This document shows, piece by piece, positions 16,837 through 26,532 of a DNA stretch of 64,000 nt. Each line of letters opens with the position of its first letter. Position 1 is the first letter of the stretch. The translations under genes and the position numbers were made by a program. The stretch comes from Parvimonas parva (GTDB taxonomy: Bacteria; Bacillota; Clostridia; Tissierellales; Peptoniphilaceae): contig NZ_JACVDA010000001.1 in assembly GCF_016552165.1 (NCBI RefSeq), forward strand, positions 62,001 to 126,000, given 5' to 3'. Under the pieces are notes generated by a model. It was not told the DNA's origin, did no database searches, and saw only the letters and a list, made by a program, of their open reading frames with translations.

Positions 16837-17715
16837 CTACATTATAACTTCAATTTTTTTATCACTTATTGCAAATTCAACCTCATTAATTCCCGTCATA
16901 TACTCTCCGTCAAAGTTTATTTCAATATTTTCTGAGAAAATTTTGATTTTCTTAGCCTTGAAATATGAGGTAATGTCCTCCTTAACATGAGTTGCATTTA
17001 CAATTGTTTTTATCTTCTTTATTATATCAAATTTTGACTTATATTTGATAGCACATATATCAAGAAGTCCGTCATACATATCGGCCAAAGGCAATATATT
17101 TATCTTTCCACCGTATTTGCTACCAATCCCAATAGCTATTAGAAAATAGTCGTCTTCATATTCTACATCATCAACGATTATTCTGTATCTCTTTCTCTTG
17201 TGTTTGAAAAGAGCCAAAACTATTGCAATTTTGTAAGAAAGACCACTTTTTATAAATTTTTTGACTTTTAAAGCACAATCATTAACTTCTGCATCAAAAC
17301 CGACAGATGCAATGTTGAAAAACGACTTGCCTAAAAATTCTCCATAATCGACAAATCTTGTTTCACCCTTTATGATTCTTTCCATACAGATTATAAAATT
17401 ACAAGTTTCGCCTAAACTGTTCATATAGTCATTTCCCGTACCTGCAGGGATTACACCAAGTTTAAGATTGTTTTTTACAACCACATTTCCAACTTCATTT
17501 ATCGTTCCGTCGCCACCCACTGCAATTAATTCTGTAAAACCGTCTTTGACGGCATTTTCTGCTATTAAAACGGAATCTCCCTCTTTTGAAGTGCATTTGA
17601 TTTCATATTCAAAATTTAATTTTTTACCCCTAAGATACTCTTCGATACCCTCTTTAAAATCAAATTTTTTAAAACCTGAGGCGTTCGGATTTAAAATAAA
17701 CATTAACTTTCTCAT
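16837..17715 (-). CDS. Diacylglycerol/lipid kinase (YegS/DagK family)
   Basis: This 292-residue protein has the lipid kinase nucleotide-binding signature GGDGTINEV with PAGTGNDY, and the family's NPNASG start. The C-terminal beta domain with FNIASVGFDAEVN is intact. Such kinases phosphorylate diacylglycerol to recycle it from lipoteichoic acid synthesis, or act on related lipids. The ATG at 17715 overlaps the stop of the DUF4446 gene as ATGA, a sign of translational coupling; an open frame extends further upstream only inside that gene. Confidence 0.88.
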   Translation of the reverse strand: MRKLMFILNPNASGFKKFDFKEGIEEYLRGKKLNFEYEIKCTSKEGDSVLIAENAVKDGFTELIAVGGDGTINEVGNVVVKNNLKLGVIPAGTGNDYMNSLGETCNFIICMERIIKGETRFVDYGEFLGKSFFNIASVGFDAEVNDCALKVKKFIKSGLSYKIAIVLALFKHKRKRYRIIVDDVEYEDDYFLIAIGIGSKYGGKINILPLADMYDGLLDICAIKYKSKFDIIKKIKTIVNATHVKEDITSYFKAKKIKIFSENIEINFDGEYMTGINEVEFAISDKKIEVIM

Positions 17716-18212
17716 TTTCTTTCTAAAGCCGTCCTTAGTGCTGTTTGTTCTTCTTTTGACAACTCTTGAGTAACAGAGCCTGCCTTTACTTCTTTTGCGT
17801 AAGTTATACAACTTTCTCTTCCGTAAATTGTAGTTAGCAATAGTCCGTTATTAAAGCTGTCCAACATAGCGATTGAGTAAGATAGTTTATTTTTTAAATC
17901 ATAAAAAGCATCATATTTTACAAATCCGATTTTTTGGATTGAAAAGGCTGATTTGTTCTTTGCAAGTTCAATTTCAGACTTGAACTCATCAACTTTTTTG
18001 CTAAGCTCAAAAATATCTGAAGAATGTGCTTGAACCAATTCTCCCATATTCAAATCACCACGTCCTCTTAAAAGCATATCGTATTTTTTCTTTTGCAAAC
18101 TTAATTTTTTATTAATTTGGTTGAATGTATATGCTATAAATATAAGGACAAATAACACTAATATTAAAAATATGCCTGAATATGAATTTAAAAATTCTAA
18201 TATTGCATTCAC
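17712..18212 (-). CDS. DUF4446 family membrane protein
   Basis: This 166-residue protein has one N-terminal helix (residues ~12-32), a coiled-coil stretch, and the DUF4446 core with GFVKYDAFYDLKNKLSYSIAMLD, NNGLLLTTIYGRE and YAKEVKAG…LSKEE. In clostridia this family usually lies next to parAB, as it does here, but its function is unknown. It overlaps the lipid kinase by four bases and the aminotransferase-like gene by one. Confidence 0.85.
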   Translation of the reverse strand: MNAILEFLNSYSGIFLILVLFVLIFIAYTFNQINKKLSLQKKKYDMLLRGRGDLNMGELVQAHSSDIFELSKKVDEFKSEIELAKNKSAFSIQKIGFVKYDAFYDLKNKLSYSIAMLDSFNNGLLLTTIYGRESCITYAKEVKAGSVTQELSKEEQTALRTALERK

Positions 18213-19360
18213 TATTTTTTATTCCTTTCTATTATACTAATTAAAGCATTTACACAAGTTTCAATTTCTTCAATGGTATTAAAATACCCAAAACTAAAAC
18301 GGACTGCACCTAATTCTTCAGTTCCAAGGCTTTTATGTGCAAGTGGTGCACAATGAAAACCCGGTCTTGTATAAATGTCGAATTCATTATTTAAAATGTA
18401 GGAAACCTCAGAGCTGTCCATATCTTTTATATTTAAGCTGACAACGGCACCTTGTCTGTCGTCTAAAGTTCCATACAAAATAATATCCTCATTATCTTTT
18501 AACAATTCTATAAAATGATTTTTTAAACTTATCTCGTGATTTCTGATATTTTCAAGCCCAACTTCGTTTATAAAGTCAATTCCCTTGCCTAGAGCCACGA
18601 TTCCAAGACCGTTAGGAGTTCCACTTTCTAAGCTGTCAGGGTACAATTCAGGTTGGTCGATACTATGTGAATAGCTACCCGTTCCACCTTGTTTTAATGA
18701 TCTTACTTTAATTCCTTCTTTTATATATAGAGCACCCGTTCCCATTGAACCGAATAAGGCTTTATGTCCCGGAAAAGCAAGCAAGTCTATATTCATATCT
18801 TGAACGTCAATATCCAAAACTCCGATAGATTGTGCAGAATCTACAAGATAAATTATATTTTTTTCTCTACAAAAAGCACCAATGCTCTTTATATCTACAA
18901 TAGTTCCAAAAACATTGGACATATGAGTTGTTACGATTAATTTTGTATTTGACTTAACGGCATCAAAGATTTTTTGTGTATCCACATAGCCATGCTCATC
19001 TGCATATACAATGCTTAAATCGATTATACCGTCTTTTTTTAGCTGATTAAGAGGTCTTAAAACGGAATTATGCTCCATAGAAGTTGTAATCACATGGTCG
19101 CCCTTTTCTAAAACCCCCTTTATCGCCAAATTAAGACTGTCCGTACCGTTAAAAGTAAAGATTACATTAAGTGGCTCAGTTCCGTTTATAAGTTTACAAA
19201 TTTTTTCTCTAGTTTCGTATATTTCTAAATCCATTTTCATAGCAAGTTTATGCCCACTACGACCGGGATTTCCTGCGTAATATAAAGAACATTCCATAAT
19301 TTTGTCAGTTACTACTTTAGGCTTAGGAAAAGTAGTAGCTCCATTATCTACATAAATCAT
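18212..19360 (-). CDS. Aminotransferase class V / cysteine desulfurase-like protein
   Basis: This 382-residue PLP enzyme starts with IYVDNGATTFPKP and has SMEHNSVLRP, a PLP-binding VDSAQSIGVLDI, the Schiff-base lysine in FPGHKALFG and a mobile-loop cysteine in RPGFHCAPLAH. These features place it with the SufS/CsdA-like group called 'cysteine desulfurase family' in Firmicutes. It would release sulfur from cysteine for Fe-S or thio-cofactor assembly, but no scaffold gene is adjacent. It lies two bases after parB. Confidence 0.87.
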   Translation of the reverse strand: MIYVDNGATTFPKPKVVTDKIMECSLYYAGNPGRSGHKLAMKMDLEIYETREKICKLINGTEPLNVIFTFNGTDSLNLAIKGVLEKGDHVITTSMEHNSVLRPLNQLKKDGIIDLSIVYADEHGYVDTQKIFDAVKSNTKLIVTTHMSNVFGTIVDIKSIGAFCREKNIIYLVDSAQSIGVLDIDVQDMNIDLLAFPGHKALFGSMGTGALYIKEGIKVRSLKQGGTGSYSHSIDQPELYPDSLESGTPNGLGIVALGKGIDFINEVGLENIRNHEISLKNHFIELLKDNEDIILYGTLDDRQGAVVSLNIKDMDSSEVSYILNNEFDIYTRPGFHCAPLAHKSLGTEELGAVRFSFGYFNTIEEIETCVNALISIIERNKK

Positions 19361-19361
19361 A

Positions 19362-20198
19362 TTAATCCTCCAAATCGTAAATATTCATCAAACTGTCAAT
19401 TATTCTTTGCAAATCTGCCTCATTTAGATAGTCAATTTCTATTTTTCCACCTTTTTTCTTAGCGTGAATTTTAACCTTCGCGTCCAAAACTTCAGTTAAT
19501 CTCTCGCAAATATCTTTTACAAAAATATCTTCGCTTTTATTTCTAGTTTGTTTTGCCTTTTTCTCAACATCTCTAATATTTACTTCCTTAACTAATAATT
19601 TTTCAAGATATTTCTTTCTTTCATCTTCATTTTCTAAAGAAAGTAAAGTTCTTGCCTGGCTGGAGCTTAACTCTCCACGAATTAAATATTCTTTTATATA
19701 GTCGGATAGATTTAAAAGTCTTAAATTGTTTGCAATATATGACCTGCTCTTTCCAATTATTTCGGATAATTCTTGTTGAGTAAGTTTATATTCCTCCATT
19801 AGAGTTTTTAGGGAAATTGCCTCCTCAATAGGATTTAAGTCCTCTCTTTGTATATTTTCGACTAATGCAAGTTCTCTTGCCTTTCTATCATCAACATTTT
19901 TTACAACCACAGGTACTTTTTCAAGACCTGCAAGTTTTGAGGCTCTAAATCTACGTTCCCCTGCTATTATTTCGTATTTAGCTCCAACTTTTCTAACAAC
20001 TATCGGTTGGATAACTCCGTCCGCTTTGATTGAGTCTGCCAACTCTTTTAAACTGTCGTCATCAAAGTTTTTTCTAGGCTGGTCTTCTCTTGCTACAAGT
20101 TTATCCAAATCAACAGTTAATAAATTTTCATCAGTAATAAAGTCTTCTTCTCTTAAAAGAGAGCCAAGACCTCTACCTAATCCTTTTTTCTTCATCAC
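19362..20198 (-). CDS. parB: Chromosome partitioning protein ParB (Spo0J-like)
   Basis: This 278-residue protein has the N-terminal CTPase motifs GERRFRASKLAGL and ENIQREDLNPIEEA, a helix-turn-helix (LTQQELSEIIGKSRSYIANNLRLL) and a C-terminal dimerisation part. ParB loads at parS and slides on DNA as a CTP-gated clamp, and with ParA it moves newly replicated origins apart. Its start overlaps parA by four bases. Two perfect parS sites lie upstream of parA. Confidence 0.95.
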   Translation of the reverse strand: MMKKKGLGRGLGSLLREEDFITDENLLTVDLDKLVAREDQPRKNFDDDSLKELADSIKADGVIQPIVVRKVGAKYEIIAGERRFRASKLAGLEKVPVVVKNVDDRKARELALVENIQREDLNPIEEAISLKTLMEEYKLTQQELSEIIGKSRSYIANNLRLLNLSDYIKEYLIRGELSSSQARTLLSLENEDERKKYLEKLLVKEVNIRDVEKKAKQTRNKSEDIFVKDICERLTEVLDAKVKIHAKKKGGKIEIDYLNEADLQRIIDSLMNIYDLED

Positions 20199-20989
20199 TT
20201 CCTCCTATTTTTAATTAATTCCTTAGCTAAAGATAGGTAACTTTCAGCCCCTTTAGAATTTTTATCATAATAGATTATACTTTCTCCAAAACTTGGCGCC
20301 TCAGCAAGACGAATATTTCTAGGAATAACAGTCTTAAATAATTTATCTTTGAAATAATTTTCCGTTTCGACCTTAACATCGTCAGATAGATTATTTCTTG
20401 AGTCGTACATTGTAAGGAGAACTCCCTCAATTTCAAGTTCAGGATTTAAACCTTTCCTTATTATATTAATAGTATTCATAAGCTGGCTAACTCCCTCAAG
20501 TGCATAATATTCACATTGAATTGGAATAAGCACACTTTGAGATGCAACTAAAGAATTTATACTTAAAATACTTAAAGACGGAGGACAATCTATCAGAACA
20601 TAATCATAATTTTGAGGAATTTTTTCTAATTCACTTTTTAATAAAAATTCTTTCTTATCAGCACTTAAAAGCTCAATTTCAAGACCACAAAGGTCTGAAT
20701 TTGAAGGAATTAAGTCAACATTTTCAGATTTTGTCTTATAAATAATTTCATTTATGTCTTTTTCTCCGGTTAGAACGTCATAAACAGTAGCATTAACATC
20801 TTCAACACCTAAGCCTGAAGTTGAATTGCCTTGAGGGTCCATATCTACAACCAGAACTTTTTTCTTGTTAAAACCCAAAGCCGATGCTAAATTTACAACG
20901 GTTGTAGTTTTTCCTACACCACCCTTTTGATTAAAGACAGAGATTATTCTCATTTCTTTTTTCTTTTTAAAAGCATCAAAAATTTTCAT
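20195..20989 (-). CDS. parA: Chromosome partitioning ATPase ParA (Soj-like)
   Basis: ParA has the deviant Walker A motif FNQKGGVGKTT, DMDPQGNSTSG, and YVLIDCPPSLS for the B site. It forms ATP-bound dimers on the nucleoid that ParB-parS complexes follow. The ATG at 20989 is chosen because AGGAAG precedes it. It adds a lysine-rich 12-residue leader (MKIFDAFKKKKE) ahead of the usual MRIISVFNQ start; an ATG at 20953 has no good ribosome binding site. Confidence 0.95.
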   Translation of the reverse strand: MKIFDAFKKKKEMRIISVFNQKGGVGKTTTVVNLASALGFNKKKVLVVDMDPQGNSTSGLGVEDVNATVYDVLTGEKDINEIIYKTKSENVDLIPSNSDLCGLEIELLSADKKEFLLKSELEKIPQNYDYVLIDCPPSLSILSINSLVASQSVLIPIQCEYYALEGVSQLMNTINIIRKGLNPELEIEGVLLTMYDSRNNLSDDVKVETENYFKDKLFKTVIPRNIRLAEAPSFGESIIYYDKNSKGAESYLSLAKELIKNRRK

Positions 20990-21093
20990 AATATCTTCCT
21001 TTTATAATTAATATACCTTTATATACTTAAAGCTATATTAATTATACCATATTTTCTTTTAAAAAGTTTAAATCCAAATAAAAATTTATAAAA

Positions 21094-21109
21094 TGTTTCA
21101 CGTGAAACA
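21094..21109. promoter_or_regulatory. parS: parS site
   Basis: The 16-base palindrome TGTTTCACGTGAAACA is an exact match to the bacterial parS consensus, between parA and the NlpC/P60 gene. Confidence 0.97.
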
Positions 21110-21207
21110 TTCGGTTTTGTTTTTTATGAATAATATTCTTGTGATAGCACTTGATTAAAAACGTCATTAAATGATTGAATAAAAAATAGAAATTAAATTC
21201 TTTAAAT

Positions 21208-21223
21208 TGTTTCACGTGAAACA
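21208..21223. promoter_or_regulatory. parS: parS site
   Basis: This is a second exact copy of TGTTTCACGTGAAACA, 98 bases beyond the first one. Paired parS sites next to parAB are typical of origin-proximal DNA. Confidence 0.97.
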
Positions 21224-21247
21224 TTAAAAACAACAAAAAACAATTTT

Positions 21248-21320
21248 TGTAACCGATTTGTAACTTTTTGTAATTTTTTTGTAACTTTTTGTTGACTTTT
21301 TTCAATGCTTGTTGTAAAAT
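21248..21320 (+). promoter_or_regulatory. Promoter of the NlpC/P60 gene with two WalR-type boxes
   Basis: TGTAAC-N5-TGTAAC at 21248-21264 and TGTAAT-N5-TGTAAC at 21269-21285 both match the WalR (YycF) binding pattern TGTWAH-N5-TGTWAH. They sit directly before a -35 TTGACT (21292-21297) and, 17 bases later, a -10 TAAAAT (21315-21320). WalR controls wall hydrolase genes in low-GC Gram-positives, matching the gene downstream. No walRK genes are in this window. Confidence 0.75.
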
Positions 21321-21344
21321 AAGTCTATAAGTTAGGAGGTAATT

Positions 21345-22586
21345 ATGAAACTAAAAAAAGTGTTAACAACATCTATGTTATGTGCATTAGTTTGTACTGC
21401 TTTACCGGTAGCAAATTCTTATGCAGATGAAATGGAAAAGGTTGAAGTTAAAATTCATAGTACAAGTATTGAAGAAATAAACAATTCGATAAGTAATAAA
21501 TCAGAAAATTTTGTTACGGCTCCTTCTGTTTTAGGATTACAAAAATTATCAAATAGAAATGATATATATTCATTAGTTACTGAAGAAGATACTATAATGC
21601 CGGAATTAGAAGAAAATTCTTTTTACATAAAAGAAGATGTTGAATTAAAACCTGTTTTAGCCGAAACAGAAACACCAATAGCAAAGATTGAAAAAGGTGC
21701 TGTTGTTAAGGTTGAAATGAGTGGGGATAAAAAGGCAACTGTTTCTGTTGATGGAAAAGTTGGGGTTATAGACGTTTCAGTATTAACTAAAGAAAAAGTT
21801 GAGCCTGAAAAGAAAGAAACTGAAGTAAAACCTGAAGAAAAACCTGAAGAAAAGAAAGAGAAAGAAAAAGCTGAAACTCCAAAGGTGGAAGAAAAGAAAG
21901 CGGAAGAACCTAAACAAGCTCCTGTTAAAAAAGTAAGTCTTTATGCGACAGAAACTTTAAACGTTAGAGCTGAACAATCAGCAACTTCAAACAAACTTGG
22001 ACTTTTATCAAAAGGTGAAAAAGTCAACGGTATTGATAAAGGAGACTGGGTAGAATTTGAATTTAACGGACAAACTGCTTATGTTATAAAATCATATCTT
22101 TCTGAAACTAAACCGGTTGTTGAACAACCAAAGGTAGAAGAAAAAGCTGAAACTCCAAAGGTAGAAGAAAATAAAACTCCAGCGCCAAAACAAGAAAATA
22201 AATCTTATAGCGCTGATATTGAAACAGTTGTAGATATTGCTTTAGCACAAGTTGGAAAGCCTTATGTTTGGGCAAGTGCTAATCCAAATGTTGGATTTGA
22301 CTGTTCAGGTTTAGTATATTATGCTTACAAACAAGTTGGAATTAATTTAAGTAGAACATCATATACTCAAATTAATGACGGTACTAGAATTTCAGCATCA
22401 GAATTGAGAAAAGGTGATTTAGTATTCTTTAACAATGGTGGAGATAGTGTTGGACACGTTGGAATCTATATTGGAAACAATAAATTCGTTCACGCATCAA
22501 GTCCTGGAACAGGTGTTATCGTAAGTAATCTTTTTGGAAGTTACTTTGGAAATACATTCTGTGGAGCTACAAGAATTATAAAGTAA
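21345..22586 (+). CDS. Secreted NlpC/P60 peptidoglycan hydrolase with SH3 domain
   Basis: This 413-residue protein has a signal peptide (MKLKKVLTTSMLCALVCTALPVANSYA), an ~120-residue unique part and a Lys/Glu/Pro-rich linker. A bacterial SH3 domain follows (TLNVRAEQSATSNKLGLLSKGE), then a second linker and a C-terminal NlpC/P60 domain with the catalytic Cys in GFDCSGLVYYAY, His in VGHVGIYIG and a third polar residue after FVHASS. It should cut stem peptides in the wall, probably between D-Glu and the diamino acid. AGGAGGT precedes the ATG. The upstream boxes suggest WalR control. It interrupts the usual rsmG-parA order on the other strand. Confidence 0.92.
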   Translation: MKLKKVLTTSMLCALVCTALPVANSYADEMEKVEVKIHSTSIEEINNSISNKSENFVTAPSVLGLQKLSNRNDIYSLVTEEDTIMPELEENSFYIKEDVELKPVLAETETPIAKIEKGAVVKVEMSGDKKATVSVDGKVGVIDVSVLTKEKVEPEKKETEVKPEEKPEEKKEKEKAETPKVEEKKAEEPKQAPVKKVSLYATETLNVRAEQSATSNKLGLLSKGEKVNGIDKGDWVEFEFNGQTAYVIKSYLSETKPVVEQPKVEEKAETPKVEENKTPAPKQENKSYSADIETVVDIALAQVGKPYVWASANPNVGFDCSGLVYYAYKQVGINLSRTSYTQINDGTRISASELRKGDLVFFNNGGDSVGHVGIYIGNNKFVHASSPGTGVIVSNLFGSYFGNTFCGATRIIK

Positions 22587-22607
22587 TTAAAAAATAACTA
22601 TGAATTG

Positions 22608-22632
22608 AAAGACGGTTTTTACACCGTCTTTT
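22608..22632 (+). terminator. Intrinsic terminator of the NlpC/P60 gene
   Basis: AAAGACGG and CCGTCTTT pair over an eight-base loop and are followed by T residues, 20 bases past the stop. Confidence 0.85.
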
Positions 22633-22691
22633 TCTATTGGAATTTGATAAGTAATTAAAAATAAAATTTTAATAAAAAAATAAAATTACAC

Positions 22692-22725
22692 AAAAAAACG
22701 AGGGCAAAAACACCCTCGTTTTTTA
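22692..22725. terminator. Bidirectional intrinsic terminator
   Basis: AAAACGAGGG and CCCTCGTTTT form a strong stem with A and T tracts on both sides. It lies between converging genes and can end the EamA transcript on the minus strand. Confidence 0.85.
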
Positions 22726-22790
22726 AATATTTTTCATTAATTCATATAATTACATCAAAAACATATAAAATTTAAAATAAGTCTAATTTT

Positions 22791-23708
22791 TTACGATTTT
22801 AAACTATTACCCTTATTTCTTGCAAGATTGAATCCTATTGTACCAATTAGTACTGCAATTATTCCTATGTGATCATAAATTGTTAGCAAATCTCCAAAGA
22901 TAAAAACTCCAACTAATATATTTACAACCGTTGTTACATTTTGAAATAGAGAAACTGTTGTTGACTCTAAATGTGAAAGAGAAAAAGCTACAAGTATCAT
23001 AGTTAAAAATGTAGTTATGACTGAAAGATAAAATAATGAAATCAAAAATTCTACATTTGTAAATCCGTTAAAAAATAAATGCAAATTTTTATTCATTATT
23101 CCATCTCCAACTGCAACTACATTAAAAAACACAAATCCACATAAATTAACTACATAAGCTATTTGAATAGGGGAGTATTTGCTTGATATTTTTCTAACAA
23201 ATACATTATATATCCCAAATGCCCCTGCTGAAATTAAAATTATAATATTTCCAAGTAAATTAAAATCCGCACTGTTTGAATCTTTCATTAAGTTTATAAA
23301 GGCTATTCCTAAAATAGAAAGAATCATAAATAAAAATTGTTTTAAATTGTTTTCTTCTTTTATGAATATTTTTGCAAATATAAATGTTAAAATCGGAGTA
23401 AGTGCATAGATTATTCCTGATTGTGATGAAGTAACCATTGTGTAACCGACTGTTTGGTTTAAGAAAAATATAATCGGAAACGCTAGACTAAGTGGGGCAA
23501 TGCGTTTTAAATCTTCCATTTTTATTTTCAAACTTTCTTTTTTAAAAAGCATAAATAATATCATACAGATTAATGTTACTGTAAATCTATGAGCCAATAA
23601 ATTTATGGTATTTGTACTTTTTAACGCTATATTTATGAATAAAAATGAAAAACCTATAGAAACAGATTGAATAAGCATTGCTAAATATGATTTTATTTCG
23701 TTACTCAT
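22791..23708 (-). CDS. EamA/DMT-family transporter
   Basis: This 305-residue protein has ten predicted helices as two EamA repeats, with the repeat ends GIIYALTPILTFIFAKIFIKEE and ESTTVSLFQNVTTVVNILVGVFIFGD. Members of this superfamily export or import small metabolites; the substrate cannot be told from the sequence. It starts 10 bases after rsmG and probably shares its transcript. It is inserted between rsmG and parA, which are neighbours in many Firmicutes. Confidence 0.85.
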   Translation of the reverse strand: MSNEIKSYLAMLIQSVSIGFSFLFINIALKSTNTINLLAHRFTVTLICMILFMLFKKESLKIKMEDLKRIAPLSLAFPIIFFLNQTVGYTMVTSSQSGIIYALTPILTFIFAKIFIKEENNLKQFLFMILSILGIAFINLMKDSNSADFNLLGNIIILISAGAFGIYNVFVRKISSKYSPIQIAYVVNLCGFVFFNVVAVGDGIMNKNLHLFFNGFTNVEFLISLFYLSVITTFLTMILVAFSLSHLESTTVSLFQNVTTVVNILVGVFIFGDLLTIYDHIGIIAVLIGTIGFNLARNKGNSLKS

Positions 23709-23718
23709 AATACCTCCT

Positions 23719-24432
23719 CTATAAAGTTTTCTTCTTTATTTGTCCCATATTCCTTGGGAATTTTTCAGAAGTTTTTTCTATTTTTCTTATAATTAAAATA
23801 TTTCTTTCAGAAGTTTCTCCGTTTTGTGAAATTTTAAAATTCAAAACTTTTTCCAATTTGCAATTTAATTTTTTTAATGCGTTTTTAGAATTTTCAACTT
23901 CTTCAAGATATGACGGACCTTTCATCGCAAGGAAAAGTCCACCAACTTTTAAAAACGGGATTGTAAATTCTAAAAGTAAAGAAAGAGATGCAACCGCTCT
24001 TGAGCTAACTATATCAAAATTTTCTCTATAGCCTTCTTGTCTGCCAACTTCTTCTGCACGTCCATGAATTGCAGAAATGTTTTTTAAATTCAAATCACCA
24101 ATTACAATATTTAAAAATTTGATTCTTTTATTCAAACTGTCAAGCATTGTTACATTTAATTTCTCGTTATAAAGTTTAAGTGGTATTGCGGGAAAACCGG
24201 CTCCTGTTCCAACGTCTAAAACTTTTTTATCATCTTCAAAAAATCCCGTTTTTGTAAGCAATAGGCAATCTAAGAAATGTTTTATATTCATCGATTCTTC
24301 GTCAGTTATTGCCGTTAAATTTATTTTTTCATTCCACTCAACAATTAACTTTCTGTAAGTTTCAAATTTTTCTAAAGCCTCATCACTTAAAATTATATCC
24401 TCTTTTTGGGTCAAAGTTTTTAAATTATCCAT
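23719..24432 (-). CDS. rsmG: 16S rRNA (guanine527-N7)-methyltransferase RsmG
   Basis: This 237-residue SAM-dependent methyltransferase (formerly GidB) has the motif I sequence [17 protein letters not shown], an N-terminal KINLTAI block with IKHFLDCLL, and a later [14 protein letters not shown] segment. It methylates G527 in 16S rRNA in the 530 loop. Its start overlaps mnmG by eight bases, the classic gidA-gidB pairing near the replication origin. Confidence 0.96.
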   Translation of the reverse strand: MDNLKTLTQKEDIILSDEALEKFETYRKLIVEWNEKINLTAITDEESMNIKHFLDCLLLTKTGFFEDDKKVLDVGTGAGFPAIPLKLYNEKLNVTMLDSLNKRIKFLNIVIGDLNLKNISAIHGRAEEVGRQEGYRENFDIVSSRAVASLSLLLEFTIPFLKVGGLFLAMKGPSYLEEVENSKNALKKLNCKLEKVLNFKISQNGETSERNILIIRKIEKTSEKFPRNMGQIKKKTL

Positions 24433-26311
24433 TTTTTCTCCTCATGGTTTCAAGATGTATAAGCAAAACATTTATATCTGCCGGGCTAACTCCTGAAATT
24501 CTACTTGCCTGTCCAACTGTTTCGGGTCTGAATTTTGAAAGTTTTTGAACAGCCTCGATTCTAAGACCTGATAGGGAATTGTAGTCGATATTTTCAAGTT
24601 TTTTGTTTTCAAGTTTTTTGAAAGCCTCAATTTGATGACTTTGTTTTTCGATATATCCCTCATATTTTATCATAGTTTGGACTTGCATTTTAATTTCTCT
24701 GTCCAAAGGCTCACGAGTTGTATCCAAGTCTTTTATCATTTCGTAGTCAAGCTCAGGTCTTTTGATTAAATCGTAAAGACTAACAGCTGTTTTTAGTTTC
24801 ATACTTCCTAAGGATTCCAAAGTGTTATTGATATTTTCCTTTGGAGTTAGGATATTTTCTTTTAATCTTTTGATTTCATTTTCGATTAAATTCTTTTTAT
24901 TTATACATTTTTCAAAACGTTCTTTAGTAGCAAGACCTATGTTAAAACTCTTTTCTGTAAGTCTTAAATCTGCATTGTCTTGTCTTAAAGAAAGTCTGTA
25001 TTCAGTTCGTGAAGTCATCATTCTGTAAGGCTCATCAGTTCCTTTTGTAATCAAATCGTCAATCAAAACACCGATATATGCATCACTTCTTGTAAGAATA
25101 AAAGGCTCTTTTCCTAAAATATTCAAAGACGCATTTATTCCGGCAATGATACCTTGACTTCCCGCCTCTTCATATCCCGAGCTACCATTTATTTGTCCGG
25201 CAAAGAAAAGATTTTTAATGTCTTTGTGTTCAAGTGTCGCTCTTAAGATAGTAGGGTCGATACAATCGTACTCAATCCCATAAGCAGGACGCATTATCTT
25301 AACATTTTCAAGACCTAAAATGCTCTTATACATTTGTTTTTGCACCTCAAGAGGTAGGGTACTGCTAACCCCTTGAACATACATTTCGGCCGTATCCAAG
25401 CCCTCAGGCTCAATAAAAACTTGATGCTCATCTTTTTCGTTAAAGCGAACAATTTTGTCCTCAATAGACGGACAATATCTAGGGCCGACACCCTTAACAA
25501 TACCCGCATACATTGGACTTCTATGAAGATTATCCTCGATAATTTTTTTAGTTTCCAAAGTCGTATAAGTCAAAAAGCAATCTTCCTTATGATTTCCAAT
25601 ATCCTTTCCCTCATTCATAAAAGAAAAGGGAATTATATTTTCATCGCCTTTTTGAATATCCATTTTTGAATAGTCGATACTATCTCTATGCACTCGGGCA
25701 GGAGTTCCAGTTTTGAAACGTCTAAGAGGAATACCTAAATTCTTTAGACTTTCGCTTAAAAAAGCCGAACATTTCCAGTTGTTTGGACCACTTTCATAAC
25801 AATTTTCTCCCATTAAAATCATAGATTTTAAGTAAGTGCCCGTACAAACTATAACAGCTTTTGCAGGGAAAATCTCGTTTGAAGTAGTCAAAACTCCTGT
25901 TATTTCATTGTTTTCAGTTAAGATTTCCTTAATCTCTGCTTGAATTAAGTCTATATTTTTTTCGCTTTCCAAAACTTTTTTCATCTCTGTGTGATACATT
26001 TTTTTGTCTGCCTGAACACGCAAACTGTGAACGGCAGGACCTTTCGAAGTATTTAACATTCTGGATTGGATAAAAGTTTTGTCGATATTAATCGCCATTT
26101 CTCCACCAAGAGCGTCGATTTCACGAACTAAATGTCCCTTTCCTGTACCACCTATATTTGGATTGCAGGGCATATCTGCAACTGAATCCATACTTATTGT
26201 AAGAATCGCTGTTTTAAGACCAAGTCTGCTACTTGCAAGACCCGCCTCACAACCGGCATGTCCAGCACCGATTACAACAACATCATATTTTTCATCTATA
26301 AAATTTGTCAT
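24425..26311 (-). CDS. mnmG: tRNA uridine-5-carboxymethylaminomethyl modification enzyme MnmG
   Basis: This 628-residue FAD enzyme starts with the dinucleotide fold [20 protein letters not shown]. It has the family signatures [15 protein letters not shown] and [27 protein letters not shown], and a C-terminal MnmE-binding domain. With MnmE it modifies wobble uridine 34 of certain tRNAs. In many Firmicutes mnmE lies just upstream, but here the region upstream holds a giant protease gene on the other strand, so the conserved order is broken. Confidence 0.97.
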   Translation of the reverse strand: MTNFIDEKYDVVVIGAGHAGCEAGLASSRLGLKTAILTISMDSVADMPCNPNIGGTGKGHLVREIDALGGEMAINIDKTFIQSRMLNTSKGPAVHSLRVQADKKMYHTEMKKVLESEKNIDLIQAEIKEILTENNEITGVLTTSNEIFPAKAVIVCTGTYLKSMILMGENCYESGPNNWKCSAFLSESLKNLGIPLRRFKTGTPARVHRDSIDYSKMDIQKGDENIIPFSFMNEGKDIGNHKEDCFLTYTTLETKKIIEDNLHRSPMYAGIVKGVGPRYCPSIEDKIVRFNEKDEHQVFIEPEGLDTAEMYVQGVSSTLPLEVQKQMYKSILGLENVKIMRPAYGIEYDCIDPTILRATLEHKDIKNLFFAGQINGSSGYEEAGSQGIIAGINASLNILGKEPFILTRSDAYIGVLIDDLITKGTDEPYRMMTSRTEYRLSLRQDNADLRLTEKSFNIGLATKERFEKCINKKNLIENEIKRLKENILTPKENINNTLESLGSMKLKTAVSLYDLIKRPELDYEMIKDLDTTREPLDREIKMQVQTMIKYEGYIEKQSHQIEAFKKLENKKLENIDYNSLSGLRIEAVQKLSKFRPETVGQASRISGVSPADINVLLIHLETMRRKNG

Positions 26312-26455
26312 TTTTTCTCCTTAAAAATTTAAATAAATATACATATTATATTGTACCATATTTTTGTAAAAATTTCATAGAAAAATTATCGTTATATATT
26401 TATAGAAATCTTATTTTTTTTCTATGGAATTTCATCATTTGTTATTTCTTTAGTA

Positions 26456-26484
26456 TTGACAATCATTCTTAAATCGTATAAAAT
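26456..26484 (+). promoter_or_regulatory. Promoter of the subtilase-like surface protein
   Basis: TTGACA at 26456-26461 and TAAAAT at 26479-26484 are 17 bases apart. An AGGAGGA site precedes the ATG at 26533. Confidence 0.75.
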
Positions 26485-26532
26485 GTTTTTGTTAGTTTAT
26501 GCTAATTTTATTTTATTTTTAGGAGGAATTAT

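Noticed and set aside
21248-21285. TTGTAAC repeats as possible DnaA boxes near parS
   Set aside because: Spacing fits the WalR direct repeat exactly and the sites lie at a hydrolase promoter; none matches TTATCCACA.
21042-21305. Minus-strand frame across the parS region
   Set aside because: It covers both parS sites and a promoter, has no ribosome binding site and no recognisable protein pattern.
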